Assembly (NCBI GenBank): GCA_964030475.1
Contig: CAXIPT010000001.1
Location: forward strand, 14,084,662-14,148,661
Direction of reading: 5' to 3'
Source: Tethya wilhelma
Lineage: Eukaryota; Porifera; Demospongiae; Tethyida; Tethyidae
Length of the DNA: 64,000 nt
Each line of letters opens with the position of its first letter. Positions within the stretch are counted from its first letter, which is position 1. Shown here piece after piece: positions 48,382 through 58,049 of this stretch. A program made the translations under genes and the position numbers. Under the pieces are notes generated by a model. That model made no database searches. It was not told the DNA's origin and saw only the letters and a list, made by a program, of their open reading frames with translations.

Positions 48382-49049
48382 TGATATAATATTTCCCAGT
48401 CAGAATAATTATACTGACATAGTGTCATCCACTGACTATAATGCATTAGCTTGTTCGGCCAGGATTTTTTTTTTTTTTGAGGGAAATAAATTTTGTGGAT
48501 TTGCTGAAAGAATTTTTCATTAATCTAATTTCGGTCACGGATCATCTTGTTCACCATAGTATATTGCATGGTGAAATTTGCAGTTTTGTTTCAGCTTTCA
48601 TACAAGAATATAGGCTCCTAGTCCATATAGGACATGGTAGAATTTTGTGGCACACCTACATGCATGACATTATATACATGGCATTGTGTGTTGAGGTTAA
48701 CAATGGATCTTTGTTCTCAGTTCTTGATTTTCTGGAGAGGCTCATGCATATAATAGTTATGCATGTTACTGTACAATGTCATGCACAGTATTTATACATG
48801 CCATGGTTTATGGACATACACTATAATGAACACTGAGCTGTGAAAAGCAGCATATGACTTGTAACTCAATCTGAGACTTGTCATAATTATAGTACTCTTT
48901 AATTGTCATAATTATTATCTGAGCCTATAATAGGAGATGATAGTACTCATGATAGTGTCACATGCATGGCATGTGTCAACTAATGTCTATATATGAATAG
49001 TAATTATTCTCTGCTCCAATGGCAGCTAGACTGAGTGAGTTTTAGTAGC
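48382..49049. other. Intergenic stretch, no gene seen
   Basis: AT-rich DNA with a poly(T) run at 48469-48478. An open stretch at 48477-48836 has no recognisable domain, no codon-like regularity and no homologue known to me, so it was not called. The right end merges into a LINE remnant. Confidence 0.4.
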
Positions 49050-49737
49050 TTATCCAAGATTTTTTCAATTGGATTTTTATGTGATCAATAATTTTATCGT
49101 GACAATGTCTTTGTATCCTTGCATTTTGGTCATAAATTTATTTTAAAAATATTCAACTCAATTCTTCAAACATTCTCCTGTTGTGACCGGCCTGTTGTAA
49201 AGACCAAATTGCTGCAATCATACTGTCTGTCTATATGGATCATGTCTCTGCATGGTGTCTTCATAGCTCTCAATTGTCCTTTCTGCATGGAAGTGTGTTT
49301 TCTGGTCCCTTCCATCTCGCTGTCATACAAGAATTTTGCACTACATGCACTGCTCAATTACCTAGTTTGTTTAATCAAATTATTCATTGTATATATGTTC
49401 TCTTTTCTGTCACAATCTTGCTTGTCTCACGACAATTTCATTCAGTCTATTTTTCTTTTCAGTCATGCCAATGTGTTTTCTTTTGCTGGGTTTAAATAAC
49501 TCATTTTCATTCTCAATATTATAAATCTTGCTCTGTTTCCATTGGGAACACTGTTTGATGCCTCTGACTCTCTCCTGATTCTGCTCAAGTTGATGAGGAC
49601 TATGTTATTTCCGGCTTTGTGTTGCAATTAACTCTTCTTACCTCATCATCATTCTGTATAATTATTATTGTGCGCCTTTTGGTGATGTGGTATATATCAA
49701 GTTTTATACAGTAATAATAATAATAATAATAATAAGT
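49050..49737 (+). mobile_element. Decayed CR1/L2-like LINE 3' fragment
   Basis: The translation around 49150-49240 reads SCCDRPVVKTKLLQSYCLSI, very like the C-terminal segment of CR1/L2-type reverse transcriptases (CDP.VKTKLFQSYCLSLYG). A later FSHANVFSFAGF segment also fits that family. The body is internally deleted and frameshifted. It ends in an (AAT)n tail at 49711-49735, typical of this LINE class. Confidence 0.6.
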
Positions 49738-49739
49738 AT

Positions 49740-49856
49740 ATAGATAACCACGTGATTCAGAGTGCGCTCGTGCTATTATTTTGCCATCAGTACTCTTGGC
49801 AGCTGGAGTGTTATTAACTCCATAATTGTACGAGGAATCGTGTGGTTATCTGCTAA
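49740..49856. mobile_element. Small MITE-like element
   Basis: Imperfect terminal inverted repeats: AGATAACCACGTGATTC at about 49742 against GAATCGTGTGGTTATCT ending at about 49854, 15 of 17 matching. The interior is about 80 bp and non-coding. It sits immediately after the LINE (AAT)n tail. Confidence 0.5.
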
Positions 49857-50314
49857 TAGTATCATTTTATGGAGGAACAGACACAAAATTAGCTAATATC
49901 CTTATTTTTTAAAGGGATAAACATAAATAAAGGGTAATTTATAAGAGTTTTAATTATATGTGGGAGTGCAATTACTAAAACCACAGAAGGTATTACTAAT
50001 TAAAAATCATGTTTGATTACATGATAGTGCAATTACTGCTGTAATAGCACTCCTGGTATAATGTTTGTAGGAGAAATGTATTGTGACTCCATGAATTCGA
50101 AGTATACTATATATATATTACAACAATAATAATAAGCTCACCACACATCAAAAATTAAATTTGACTATAATAATTATTAGAAAAGTTTTAATACACTTAC
50201 ACAAACATTAACAATTATTAATAATTACTATTTTTCTGATATAATAAAAAATTATGGCTGATTCAACAACCAAATTAACACACATTCACTTATATAGACA
50301 AACTATATAAATGA
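49857..50314. other. AT-rich spacer, no gene seen
   Basis: Very AT-rich DNA with short direct and inverted repeats (aattattaataattatta-type) and no coding evidence. It would contain the 3' UTR of the minus-strand FN3 gene. Confidence 0.4.
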
Positions 50315-52099
50315 TCAAGTTTTTTTCTTGTTAACCATTGCTTCAGATTTCTTTTTACTTATGCTCCATACCTGCCTAAAATAAGACTCATCTTCATCTT
50401 CACTAGTTTGTGGACTCAATTCACCAACTTCCCCACCAAGCCCTTTGTAAGTCATAAGAGCAGCCACCCCACCAAAGATTGGTGCTCCTACAGCTCCAAG
50501 TATAGCTCCTCCAATTCCACCACCAATTCCTGCTGCTGTGGCAGCAGCTTTCTTACCTACTTTGCTATCTGGGACATCTTCAGCAGATGATCCAGCTGCA
50601 TAACCGATCGATACAGCTCCCACAAGTGGGCCTCCAACTGTTGCTCCAACAAAAGCTGCACCAGATGCAATTGCCCTGCCAAGTTTTCCAAATCTTGTCT
50701 CACCAACAACTGGCTCACTGAAAGTTCCATATTGATCTTTGTTATTGACAGCTCTTACTCGAAAGCGATACTGTGTATCAGTGTCTAGGTCAGTAGCAGT
50801 GGCCGACAACTTGTCAGCTTCGGTTATTGCAAAATCGTGCCATTCTTCAACATTTTTTGTTTTGACAAGCTGATATTGTGCTTGGTATTTGTTGATTGCA
50901 TGAGGATTATCAGCTGGTATTTTCCAACGAATCTTAATACTTCGGTCTGTGCGCTTACTTGATATACGCAATTCTTGTGGTTGGCCAGGAATTAATTGTG
51001 TAGTAAGAACTTCAGTAGAATCACTTGGCTGACTTTCTCCTACTTCATTTACCATTCGTACACGAAATGTATACATTGTATCTGGTGTCAATTCTTTGAT
51101 TGAAAGCTTCACTTCTTTCTTATCGGTAGAGTCACGAGTCCTTATAGGACATGACAGGCATTCCCATTCAGATACATTGCTAGCATCTGTAACTGCCAAG
51201 TACTCGACAGTGCAGTGAGTCACTTGACTTCCATTTTCTTCTTTTTCAGTAAGTTGGCTACATATCACAAGAACTTCATTTGGGGACATAACTGTCAATC
51301 TTGGTTTGCATGGTTTCTCTGGCCGACCAGTTTTGAACCGAAATATGTGTTGTTGGCTCCACTCACCAGGACCCTCTGAATTTACAGCACGGACTTGAAC
51401 TGTGTAGACTTTCCCTGGCATAATTTTTGGAGGGCCTATTTTAAGTTTAAACGTTGGAATTGTTTTGCTCTTTACTTGCAACTCATAAGGATATCCAGGA
51501 ACTATCATTTCATTTTGGTCGTCATATCTTACTTCATATCGGTGGAGAGTGCTAGCAGTGTTTTGATTATCAGACCATTCAATTATCATCAAATCACCAT
51601 CTACATATATTTTGGGCTTAGTGATGCAATATGGTTTGGCATGTTTGTGGCTAGCATTGGAGCCTTTGTAAATCCCAACTGTTGGGTGCACAACGGTGGA
51701 TTCAACTCTCGCAGTTGAGGCTTGAACAGAATGTTTCAATGCTCTGTTTTCTGCTAAAATAGCAGTTGTAAGTATCAGGTGTAGATTTCCCCGTGTATTG
51801 TCAATCTCCTTCTCCAATATCTCAAGTTGCTGTCTGATTGCGTGTACCTTGATGAGCTTTGCCAATGCACCCTTGGCGTCAATCGAATCAATTATTTGTT
51901 TGCACGCTCCGAGCGAACATTCGATCTTTTCTACGAATTGGCGGCAGGTTTCGGGAAGCTCCTCAATTTCTGAAGCTTTAAGTTGGTCAGCGATTTGTCT
52001 AAGTTCTTTAATCACTTTCAGTATTCGTCTACGAAAGTCGTCATTTGCCGAAAGTGTTTCCATACGCTCGTGAATCTCTGACGCTATTTGGCCGACCAT
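50315..52099 (-). CDS. Helical-bundle / three FN3 / glycine-zipper protein, intronless
   Basis: 594 codons in one frame. Residues about 1-130 are strongly helical with heptad-like spacing (FRRRILKVIKELRQIADQLK, LAKLIKVHAIRQQLEILEKE) and end NTRGNLHLILT, a pattern like the MLKL/HeLo-type four-helix bundle; that match is inference. Three FN3 domains follow, at about 160-262 (YTVQVRAVNSEGPGEWS), 263-368 (YTFRVRMVNEVGESQPSD) and 369-468 (YRFRVRAVNNKDQYGTFSE). Residues about 470-560 are a glycine zipper (ASGAAFVGATVGGPLVGAVS, then GIGGGIGGAILGAVGAPIFG), and a charged tail follows. No signal peptide, so probably cytosolic or membrane-associated. The ATG at 52099 lies within a few bases of a truncated LINE (52098 onwards), so the true start, promoter or an upstream exon may be lost. 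Confidence 0.78.
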   Translation of the reverse strand: MVGQIASEIHERMETLSANDDFRRRILKVIKELRQIADQLKASEIEELPETCRQFVEKIECSLGACKQIIDSIDAKGALAKLIKVHAIRQQLEILEKEIDNTRGNLHLILTTAILAENRALKHSVQASTARVESTVVHPTVGIYKGSNASHKHAKPYCITKPKIYVDGDLMIIEWSDNQNTASTLHRYEVRYDDQNEMIVPGYPYELQVKSKTIPTFKLKIGPPKIMPGKVYTVQVRAVNSEGPGEWSQQHIFRFKTGRPEKPCKPRLTVMSPNEVLVICSQLTEKEENGSQVTHCTVEYLAVTDASNVSEWECLSCPIRTRDSTDKKEVKLSIKELTPDTMYTFRVRMVNEVGESQPSDSTEVLTTQLIPGQPQELRISSKRTDRSIKIRWKIPADNPHAINKYQAQYQLVKTKNVEEWHDFAITEADKLSATATDLDTDTQYRFRVRAVNNKDQYGTFSEPVVGETRFGKLGRAIASGAAFVGATVGGPLVGAVSIGYAAGSSAEDVPDSKVGKKAAATAAGIGGGIGGAILGAVGAPIFGGVAALMTYKGLGGEVGELSPQTSEDEDESYFRQVWSISKKKSEAMVNKKKT

Positions 52100-53146
52100 G
52101 CATAGATGGAATATGTGTACTTCTAATCAGTTTCCTGTATCCAGTGGTGTCAGACAGGGAGGAGTCCTTTCCCCAATTTTGTTCACCATTTATCTGGATG
52201 ACCTGCTTCTTGAACTTGAGAGGTCTGGCATTGGTTGTCATTGGGACCATCATTATGTGGGAGCGGTCTGTTATGCGGATGACATAGCCCTCATTACTCC
52301 CTCTTTGTCTGCCCTACGCCTTCTTGTGAACATCTGTTCGTCGTTTGCTCAACAGCACCGGTTGGTGTTTAATGCTGACAAGTCGCAACTCATTCGTTTT
52401 GCCCCTCCTGGTCTCTCTATCTCTTACTCTCCTACCTTCAGTCTCTTTGGCCGCTCTCTCACTTTCTTGTCCCAAGTAAACCACCTTGGCCACTGTCTGA
52501 GCGAAGATTTGTCCGATAATGTTGATATTGTCTCTATTAAACGGGATCTCTGCAGGAAGGCCAACTCAATGCTTTCTCTATTCTCGGGTTGTGATCCACA
52601 CACAAAGACTCATCTGTTTTCAAGTTTCTGCCTGTCCCTTTATGGTGCGTCCCTTTGGTCTGTTGCTTCTAGTGAGCTTCGCTCCTTAGAAGTCTGTTTT
52701 AACAACATTCTACGTAAGATCTGGAGACTACCTAATAGATGTCACACTGCCATCCTCCATCTCGTCAGTGGTCTACCTAGCATTCGTAATCTGGTACTTC
52801 GTCGCTCTCATAACCTGGCTCGTACTGCTCTTCGTCTTTCTTCTTCTTTGCTTTCTGATGTCTTCTCTCACAGCCTCTCTTTCATTTTCACCCCTTTTGG
52901 TTTTAACAACCTTTCAGGTGACCTTTTTCTGAAGCCTTGCTTGCCTGGTCAGGAACTCTGTGCAGCCTTTATTCGAGTCGTAAGACTTAATCCTACACAA
53001 AATGTACATTTGGAGAACGAAATAATCTATATGTGTACTGTTTAATTTGACTCTAACTATATAACTTACTAATAATACTTTGTCTGTTTATGTTTGTCCT
53101 GTTGCGCCTGTCGTGGCGTGTCATTTGAAATAATAATAATAATANA
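52098..53146 (+). mobile_element. 5'-truncated CR1/L2-like LINE with reverse transcriptase
   Basis: An open frame of about 315 codons encodes the C-terminal half of a non-LTR reverse transcriptase: SSGVRQGGVLSPILFTIYLD, then the catalytic YADD box (GAVCYADDIALITP), NADKSQLIRFAPPG, and the terminal CFNNILRKIWRLPNRCHTA and HLVSGLPSIRNLVLRRSHN. The N-terminal half and any upstream ORF are absent. The element ends after 'gcgcctgtcgtggcgtgtca' with an (AAT)n tail at 53130-53144, next to an N at 53145. Long, nearly intact reading suggests a young insertion. Its 5' truncation point abuts the start codon of the divergent FN3 gene. Confidence 0.85.
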
Positions 53147-53319
53147 CTGTTAGTACGCTACTTATCAACTGCAAAATAGGATATTGTTGTACCGTATAGT
53201 GTAGTATGTGCAATACGAGTGTGTGCTGCACATACGAATTGAAAGCTATGAAAAAATTTTCTCCTGTATTTTTAATGATTTATATGAAATTTCCTGCAAA
53301 ACTGTATAGAAAANCCTAC

Positions 53320-53570
53320 TGCTCAAGTTGGATCATTGGTTTTAATCACCATTAAATAGTCATCTTTGTCCTCTCATTTTTAATTCTCTTTCTTTTATTT
53401 ATTTATTTATTTATTATTATTATTATTATTATTTTTTTTTTTTAAAATTTTTTTTTTAACCTAGCTAGGTACATTATTTCTTTTATGTCTCATAAGCTCA
53501 CATGGGCTGGCTGCCTAGTTACTTGGCAGGTGACAATAAAAAGTGATTGATTGATTGATTGTAAGAGGTT
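53320..53570 (+). mobile_element. LINE 3' tail fragment ending in (GATT)n
   Basis: A (TTTA)n/(TTA)n/poly(T) tract at 53392-53458 is followed by 'ctcacatgggctggctgcct', 'acttggcaggtgacaataaa' and a (GATT)n tail at 53541-53560. The short terminal tetranucleotide repeat after a TGACAATAAA motif is typical of CR1/L2-like LINE ends. No coding part remains. Ns at 53145 and 53314 show low local sequence quality. Confidence 0.45.
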
Positions 53571-53731
53571 TCAAAATGCTCAAGTTACACGGAAAGCAGT
53601 CCCAGGAAAACATCGACCAAAGTTGCGGTGAATATGAAGGCCATTAGGAGTAGTGTTTTGCGGAGTAAAATTGTCCCATTTTTATGGCCATAGCTAAACA
53701 TATTTAATCATTAACAAAATAATATACGTAG

Positions 53732-54199
53732 CTACCACTATTCTTCACTATTCCAATTATCGGATATCTTGTGTACCTCTTTGCCAACAACTGCAGCCAT
53801 GGCCAATGCAGATGTACTTGTACCTTTAAGAGAAAGGCTGAGGTTCGACCTCTCATTAACAATCCACCAGCTACCCCATCCAGTCTCCCTAGCAACACAG
53901 TCTCTCCATCACTAATTCCCACTGGTATTGGAGAGACAACAGTCGATGAAAATGATGTCCCTCAAAGAGAACCACCAGTGGAAGATGAGGACACTTCATG
54001 TCTGTGTTGTTTTATCGTGACTCCACCAGAGAAGAGGAGAAGAATAAGAGCTTCGAACACACAGTCCAATATTAATCCAACACTCCATCCATCACCTCGT
54101 GTGAGTACTCCAAGTGCTATAGTCACATATTCATTAGAACCAACTGGTATTGGAGTTACCACTGATGTCAATCATATGGTGAAGAGAATGAATCAATGA
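53732..54199 (+). CDS. Orphan 3' exon: transmembrane segment and cytoplasmic tail
   Basis: 156 codons including stop. It opens after a possible acceptor (acgtag) because an in-frame TAG immediately precedes it. It starts with a hydrophobic helix (LPLFFTIPIIGYLVYLFANN), then a Cys/basic stop-transfer segment (CSHGQCRCTCTFKRKAEVRP) and a Pro/Ser/Thr-rich tail. The tail has a short internal repeat: IPTGIGETTVDEN at the first site and EPTGIGVTTDVNH at the second. It also has a CLCCF motif that could be palmitoylated and a basic patch (EKRRRI). This looks like the last exon of a single-pass receptor whose extracellular exons are not in the adjacent sequence, which is LINE and low-quality DNA. Family unknown. 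Confidence 0.45.
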   Translation, partial: LPLFFTIPIIGYLVYLFANNCSHGQCRCTCTFKRKAEVRPLINNPPATPSSLPSNTVSPSLIPTGIGETTVDENDVPQREPPVEDEDTSCLCCFIVTPPEKRRRIRASNTQSNINPTLHPSPRVSTPSAIVTYSLEPTGIGVTTDVNHMVKRMNQ

Positions 54200-54477
54200 T
54201 CTAGACAAAATTTTTGGAAATGTAAAAATTATATATAAAATAGAATTTTTAAGGACAATGCATATGACGTATTTGACATCATTTACTTCAAGCGTGATTG
54301 TGGTTGAACACAACTTCTATGCATACAATGAAAGTGTATCGTTAGAGTATTAATCTCCCATCAGCTCTGATATCATAGTACAATTCCATGTGACCCCCCT
54401 AAACAAACACTAACACTATATATATACATACAAGTAACCATGTTCGGATTGCATGTTGCATGCTAGAGTAAACGATC

Positions 54478-55439
54478 AATTTTCGGCCGTCTCAATTTTC
54501 GGACGCCGTTTCTGACTTGCCTGTAGATGCTACTGCTTCGAGACTACTACCACAAGATAGCCCATGAAAAATTACCTAGGGTTGTGCAAACTTCAAGCCC
54601 CACCCACCTACTGTAAGGCTTCCTTGCGCCGAAAAAGGGGTGTGTCCGAAAAAACATAAAATCGGACAAAATTATCGTATTTCGAACGGCAGCTCCAAGA
54701 GCCCTATTAACTTATGCCAGAGCTACCAAATCTGGGAATCAAGAAGTTAAGTCTTCCTGCTACTGATATTTCAAGAGAGAGCCTAGTTGCAACTAGCACT
54801 GTCCTTATACTAAGCCGAAATATCATTGAGGTCGAGTGATCAAATTTCGGACACCATTTTCGCTGTTTTTGCTGGATTTAGGCAGCTACTGGGGGGGCAA
54901 GCGAGTTTTGAGAAGATATACATGTAGAACAGCTTACTTGAAGCTTCTATATGCAGTTAGAAGTTGCTGTGGCCATTTTCATGTCAGTAGGCCATTAATA
55001 TATATAATCGTACCTACAGACCATACCGATATGGGTGCGACTTAGAAATATATGGACAGCTGGCAAAATATTGGGCAAAGCAACATCAAACTGCATACCA
55101 AAGCTAACAATAAGCTGCTCTACATGTATATCTACTCAAAACTTGCTTGCCTTCCAGGTAGCTGCCTAAATCCAGCAAAAACGGTGAAATTGGCGTCCGA
55201 AATTTGATCACTCGACCTCAATGATATTTTGGCTTAGTATAAGGACAGTGCTAGTTGCAACTAGGCTCTCTCTTGGAATATCAGTAGCAGGAAGACTGAA
55301 CTTCTTGATTTACAGATTTGGCAGCTCTGGCATAAGTTTATAGGTCTCTTAGAGCTGCCGTTCGAAATACGATAATTTTGTCCGATTTTATGTTTTTTCG
55401 GACACACCCCTTTTTCGGCGCAAGGAAGCCTTACAGTAG
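54478..55439. repeat. Long inverted-repeat (foldback) element, right end cut at an N
   Basis: The left arm, about 54608-54945 (ctactgtaaggcttccttgc onward), is the reverse complement with minor divergence of the right arm, about 55108-55439. Shared inner landmarks are 'aaaatcggacaaaattatcg', 'gcctagttgcaactagcact' and 'tttttgctggatttaggcag'. The spacer is about 165 bp. The left side continues outward to about 54478 with related TTTCGG motifs, but the right arm stops at the single N at 55440. No coding frame. Confidence 0.85.
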
Positions 55440-55440
55440 N

Positions 55441-56470
55441 TACTGATCAGTCTGTACGAATACACACAACAAAGTCATTATGATCATGAGAATGCTCTTT
55501 AATTAGAATTACCACAAACAAATTTACCTTTCCCTCAACTCTGTGAGGACAGCAAACAGGTCTATCGTAGTGAACCTCTCCTTCATAATTTATTGGCTGG
55601 CTACTTCATGCAACTAGAACAACTATTTTTGAGAAACAGACTGAGAGACAGACATCATACCACACACGGAACATTTTCCATAGGTAAGGTGTCGATGATT
55701 GTAAATACTCAGTTGATCCATTGAATATCTAGATTCTAATTTTGACGACCATTTGCACATTTCTCTCCTGTGGCTCCTGAACTCTCAGTGTCCATCTCTA
55801 AGTATGCAGTTTCCTCACTCCATGGCTATATTTGATGTCAAGGAATTTTTTTGAAATGTAAGGTCTAAATCTAAATTATAAAAAAGGGGGGGAAGTAGTC
55901 AAAATGTCAATGTGCCTGAATGTGTAGAGTATAAACTTGATCATACTTCATATCAAATAATAATTTATGCTAAAAACTGTCTGTATCTATGACACTAGTG
56001 TAGAGGCCAGCCTCATCATGCTGGCAGGTAATTAGGGCATATCCATTTGCCTCCATGTGGTGGTGGTTGTGTGGAGATACAGAAGCTGTGCTTTATATCA
56101 CATGTAGTAATAAGCTCACTGTGCTTATCACACTTTAATATATCCCGATCACTTCTGAAGTAGAATGCAAATGCCAGTGACTCCCAGCTTGAGTCAGTTG
56201 AAATATGTCTCAACTTAAAGATAGGAGTTGCATTCCGGTTAATTAACTTCCCATTGTCATCGACGAGCCCATTCAAGTCAAGCACCCCGTTGCTATTGTG
56301 TTGATTCAAATGTGGAAACTCACTCAGTTCTCCATTTTGCTCATCAAGGTCATCCTCTATACAGATGATAACAACGTAGCATATTTCATGTTTGTATCGA
56401 AGTGTTCCTCCAATGACTAGATAGGCATCAACTACAGATTTGCCACGAGACTTCACATAGACTTCAAGCA
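55441..56470. repeat. Direct repeat copy 2 (NEMF exon 1 duplicate)
   Basis: Near-identical to 47315-48344 at a constant offset of 8126. It contains a second copy of NEMF exon 1 (55586-55528, [11 protein letters not shown]...) and only the first few bases of NEMF exon 2 before the N at 55440. The remainder is the 3' flank and C-terminal part of the array gene at 56016. The NEMF exon here cannot make NEMF unless it is an alternative allele. Confidence 0.93.
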
Positions 56471-57289
56471 GATCAGAGAACCTTCCTGTAAACTCATTGT
56501 TGCCATACCAAGCATCAGGGGGCAATTTCAAATAACCTGGTATATTGTCGGCAGTGTTTCGGCGGCGTGTTTCTAGTTGATGATCCATAGAATCCCATTC
56601 TCTTAATGATACCCCCCACCATGAAAGTGACCCAGGAAACACTTTGTCTGCTTTTAGTACTTGTCTGTACATTGCTCCATCAGATGGCTCATCTCCTTGA
56701 GCTCTATAGGTTTCTCCAATAGGGGAGCCATCCAATTCATAATTTTTGCCATGTTTTGAAGCAGACATGAATATGTAATAATGGGGATTTTTTGTTTTAA
56801 TAGATTTGGCGTTTCTGTTGTGTGTCACATGAGATATATTATTAATGGGTACTCTGAGACCATTTTCTAATTCAGGCTGAATTTTTCCATATGGATGAGA
56901 TTTGGTGAAAATGTTAGGAAAGTGCACCTCCATTTTTTTGGTATGTCCTGATGGGGCTATCTGTTCATCTCTGAAATAGCTATAAGTTGGATACAAAATG
57001 AATAATTTCTGTAACACTGCATACATTAATCATAGTTTATATTGGAGTCACTTGTGGCATAATTATTGGGTACTGGTATAGTATGCAGTTTACGCTTTTA
57101 CTTTGCAATTGGCACCGCACTGACCACTATATAAAATTAATGTATGGTTTTTGTGTAACAGTTTACATAGCTACAAGAAGCATGGCAATGAGCTAGTTGT
57201 ACATAAGAAGCATTTTTATTCATTAGTGATTTATTAATTTGAGGTTGTACTTACCTTCCTTTTTGAGTAGTTCTTGTTAGTGTTGCCAT
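56016..57289 (-). CDS. Uncharacterised array family, copy A
   Basis: Two exons, 57289-57255 and 56979-56016, 332 residues. Exon 1 gives MATLTRTTQKG, a GT-AG intron follows, and exon 2 begins SYFRDEQIAPSGHTKKMEVH. Conserved blocks shared with the other copies are ISHVTHNR (about residue 60), GSPIGETY, VFPGSLSWWGVSLREW, WYGNNEF, VIGGTLRYKHEICYVVIIC, FPHLNQHNSNGVLDLNGLVD and WESLAFAFYF, ending in WICPN. No signal peptide or transmembrane helix, so probably cytosolic. I recall the SWWG / YKHEI / AFAFY layout from uncharacterised proteins of other aquatic animals. The HVTH start could suggest an ADP-ribosyltransferase-like fold, but that is speculation. Confidence 0.8.
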
Positions 57290-58049
57290 GATAATTCAGA
57301 ACTGATGCCTTATTCAGTCATCAAGAGAATATAGACATTAGACACTTCCCAGCTTTGTTCAGCTACTAAATAGAGAATAACTTAGTAGAAGTGTTGGTTA
57401 AGAGGGGTGGGTTTAGTTTGCTTTGAATCATGACGCAGCAGTTTTATTAGAATTTTGACTGTTAAAACCCATTAGTGTTTGACCACAAAATGTCAAAATA
57501 TGTATATAGTCATTAGCAACCATGAAAAATAATGTACAGACTAAAGAACACTAAGTAGCTAAACACATCTATACACATCTCATATCATGAGTTGTCTACT
57601 AATTTCTGTACACCACTGACACTTCTGACCAAAATCAATATGTGAACAATTACAACTAAAGATACCTACAGTAGACATCAACAGGAGATCTTCACGTTAG
57701 GAAGTAATAGCCATGGCCTCTCTTCTAAGTAGGAATTGAGTTCATTTGGACATATCCATGCGTACATTTCTACTTGTGCATCTTTGAGAAACAATATACT
57801 TTAGCAAGTTTGTATGAAGACTATCCTCATGATCCAAGATTCAACTATATCTATATCAGTTGTCCTGTTTCTTCATTTTGCCCCCCTGATTCACTAGAAG
57901 TCTAAGACTAAGATAGGTAATTTTATAATAATTAAATCTAAGTACTGTAATACAAAAAGCTAGCAATTTAATTAAGCACCATATTCTTGTGATTAATTAA
58001 ATTAGTAGTCAATCATCATGCAGGTTACCGCCAGACTATACTATAGAGT
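57290..58049. other. Spacer between array copies A and B
   Basis: No gene seen. The bases just upstream of copy A (for example 'aaaacccattagtgtttgac' and 'accacaaaatgtcaaaat', about 57464-57496) recur upstream of copy B at 59508-59536, so the upstream regions were duplicated together with the genes and may hold shared promoters. Confidence 0.5.

Noticed and set aside
48477..48836. 119-codon open stretch
   Set aside because: No domain, signal peptide, splice partner or codon regularity; it starts next to a poly(T) run in AT-rich DNA.
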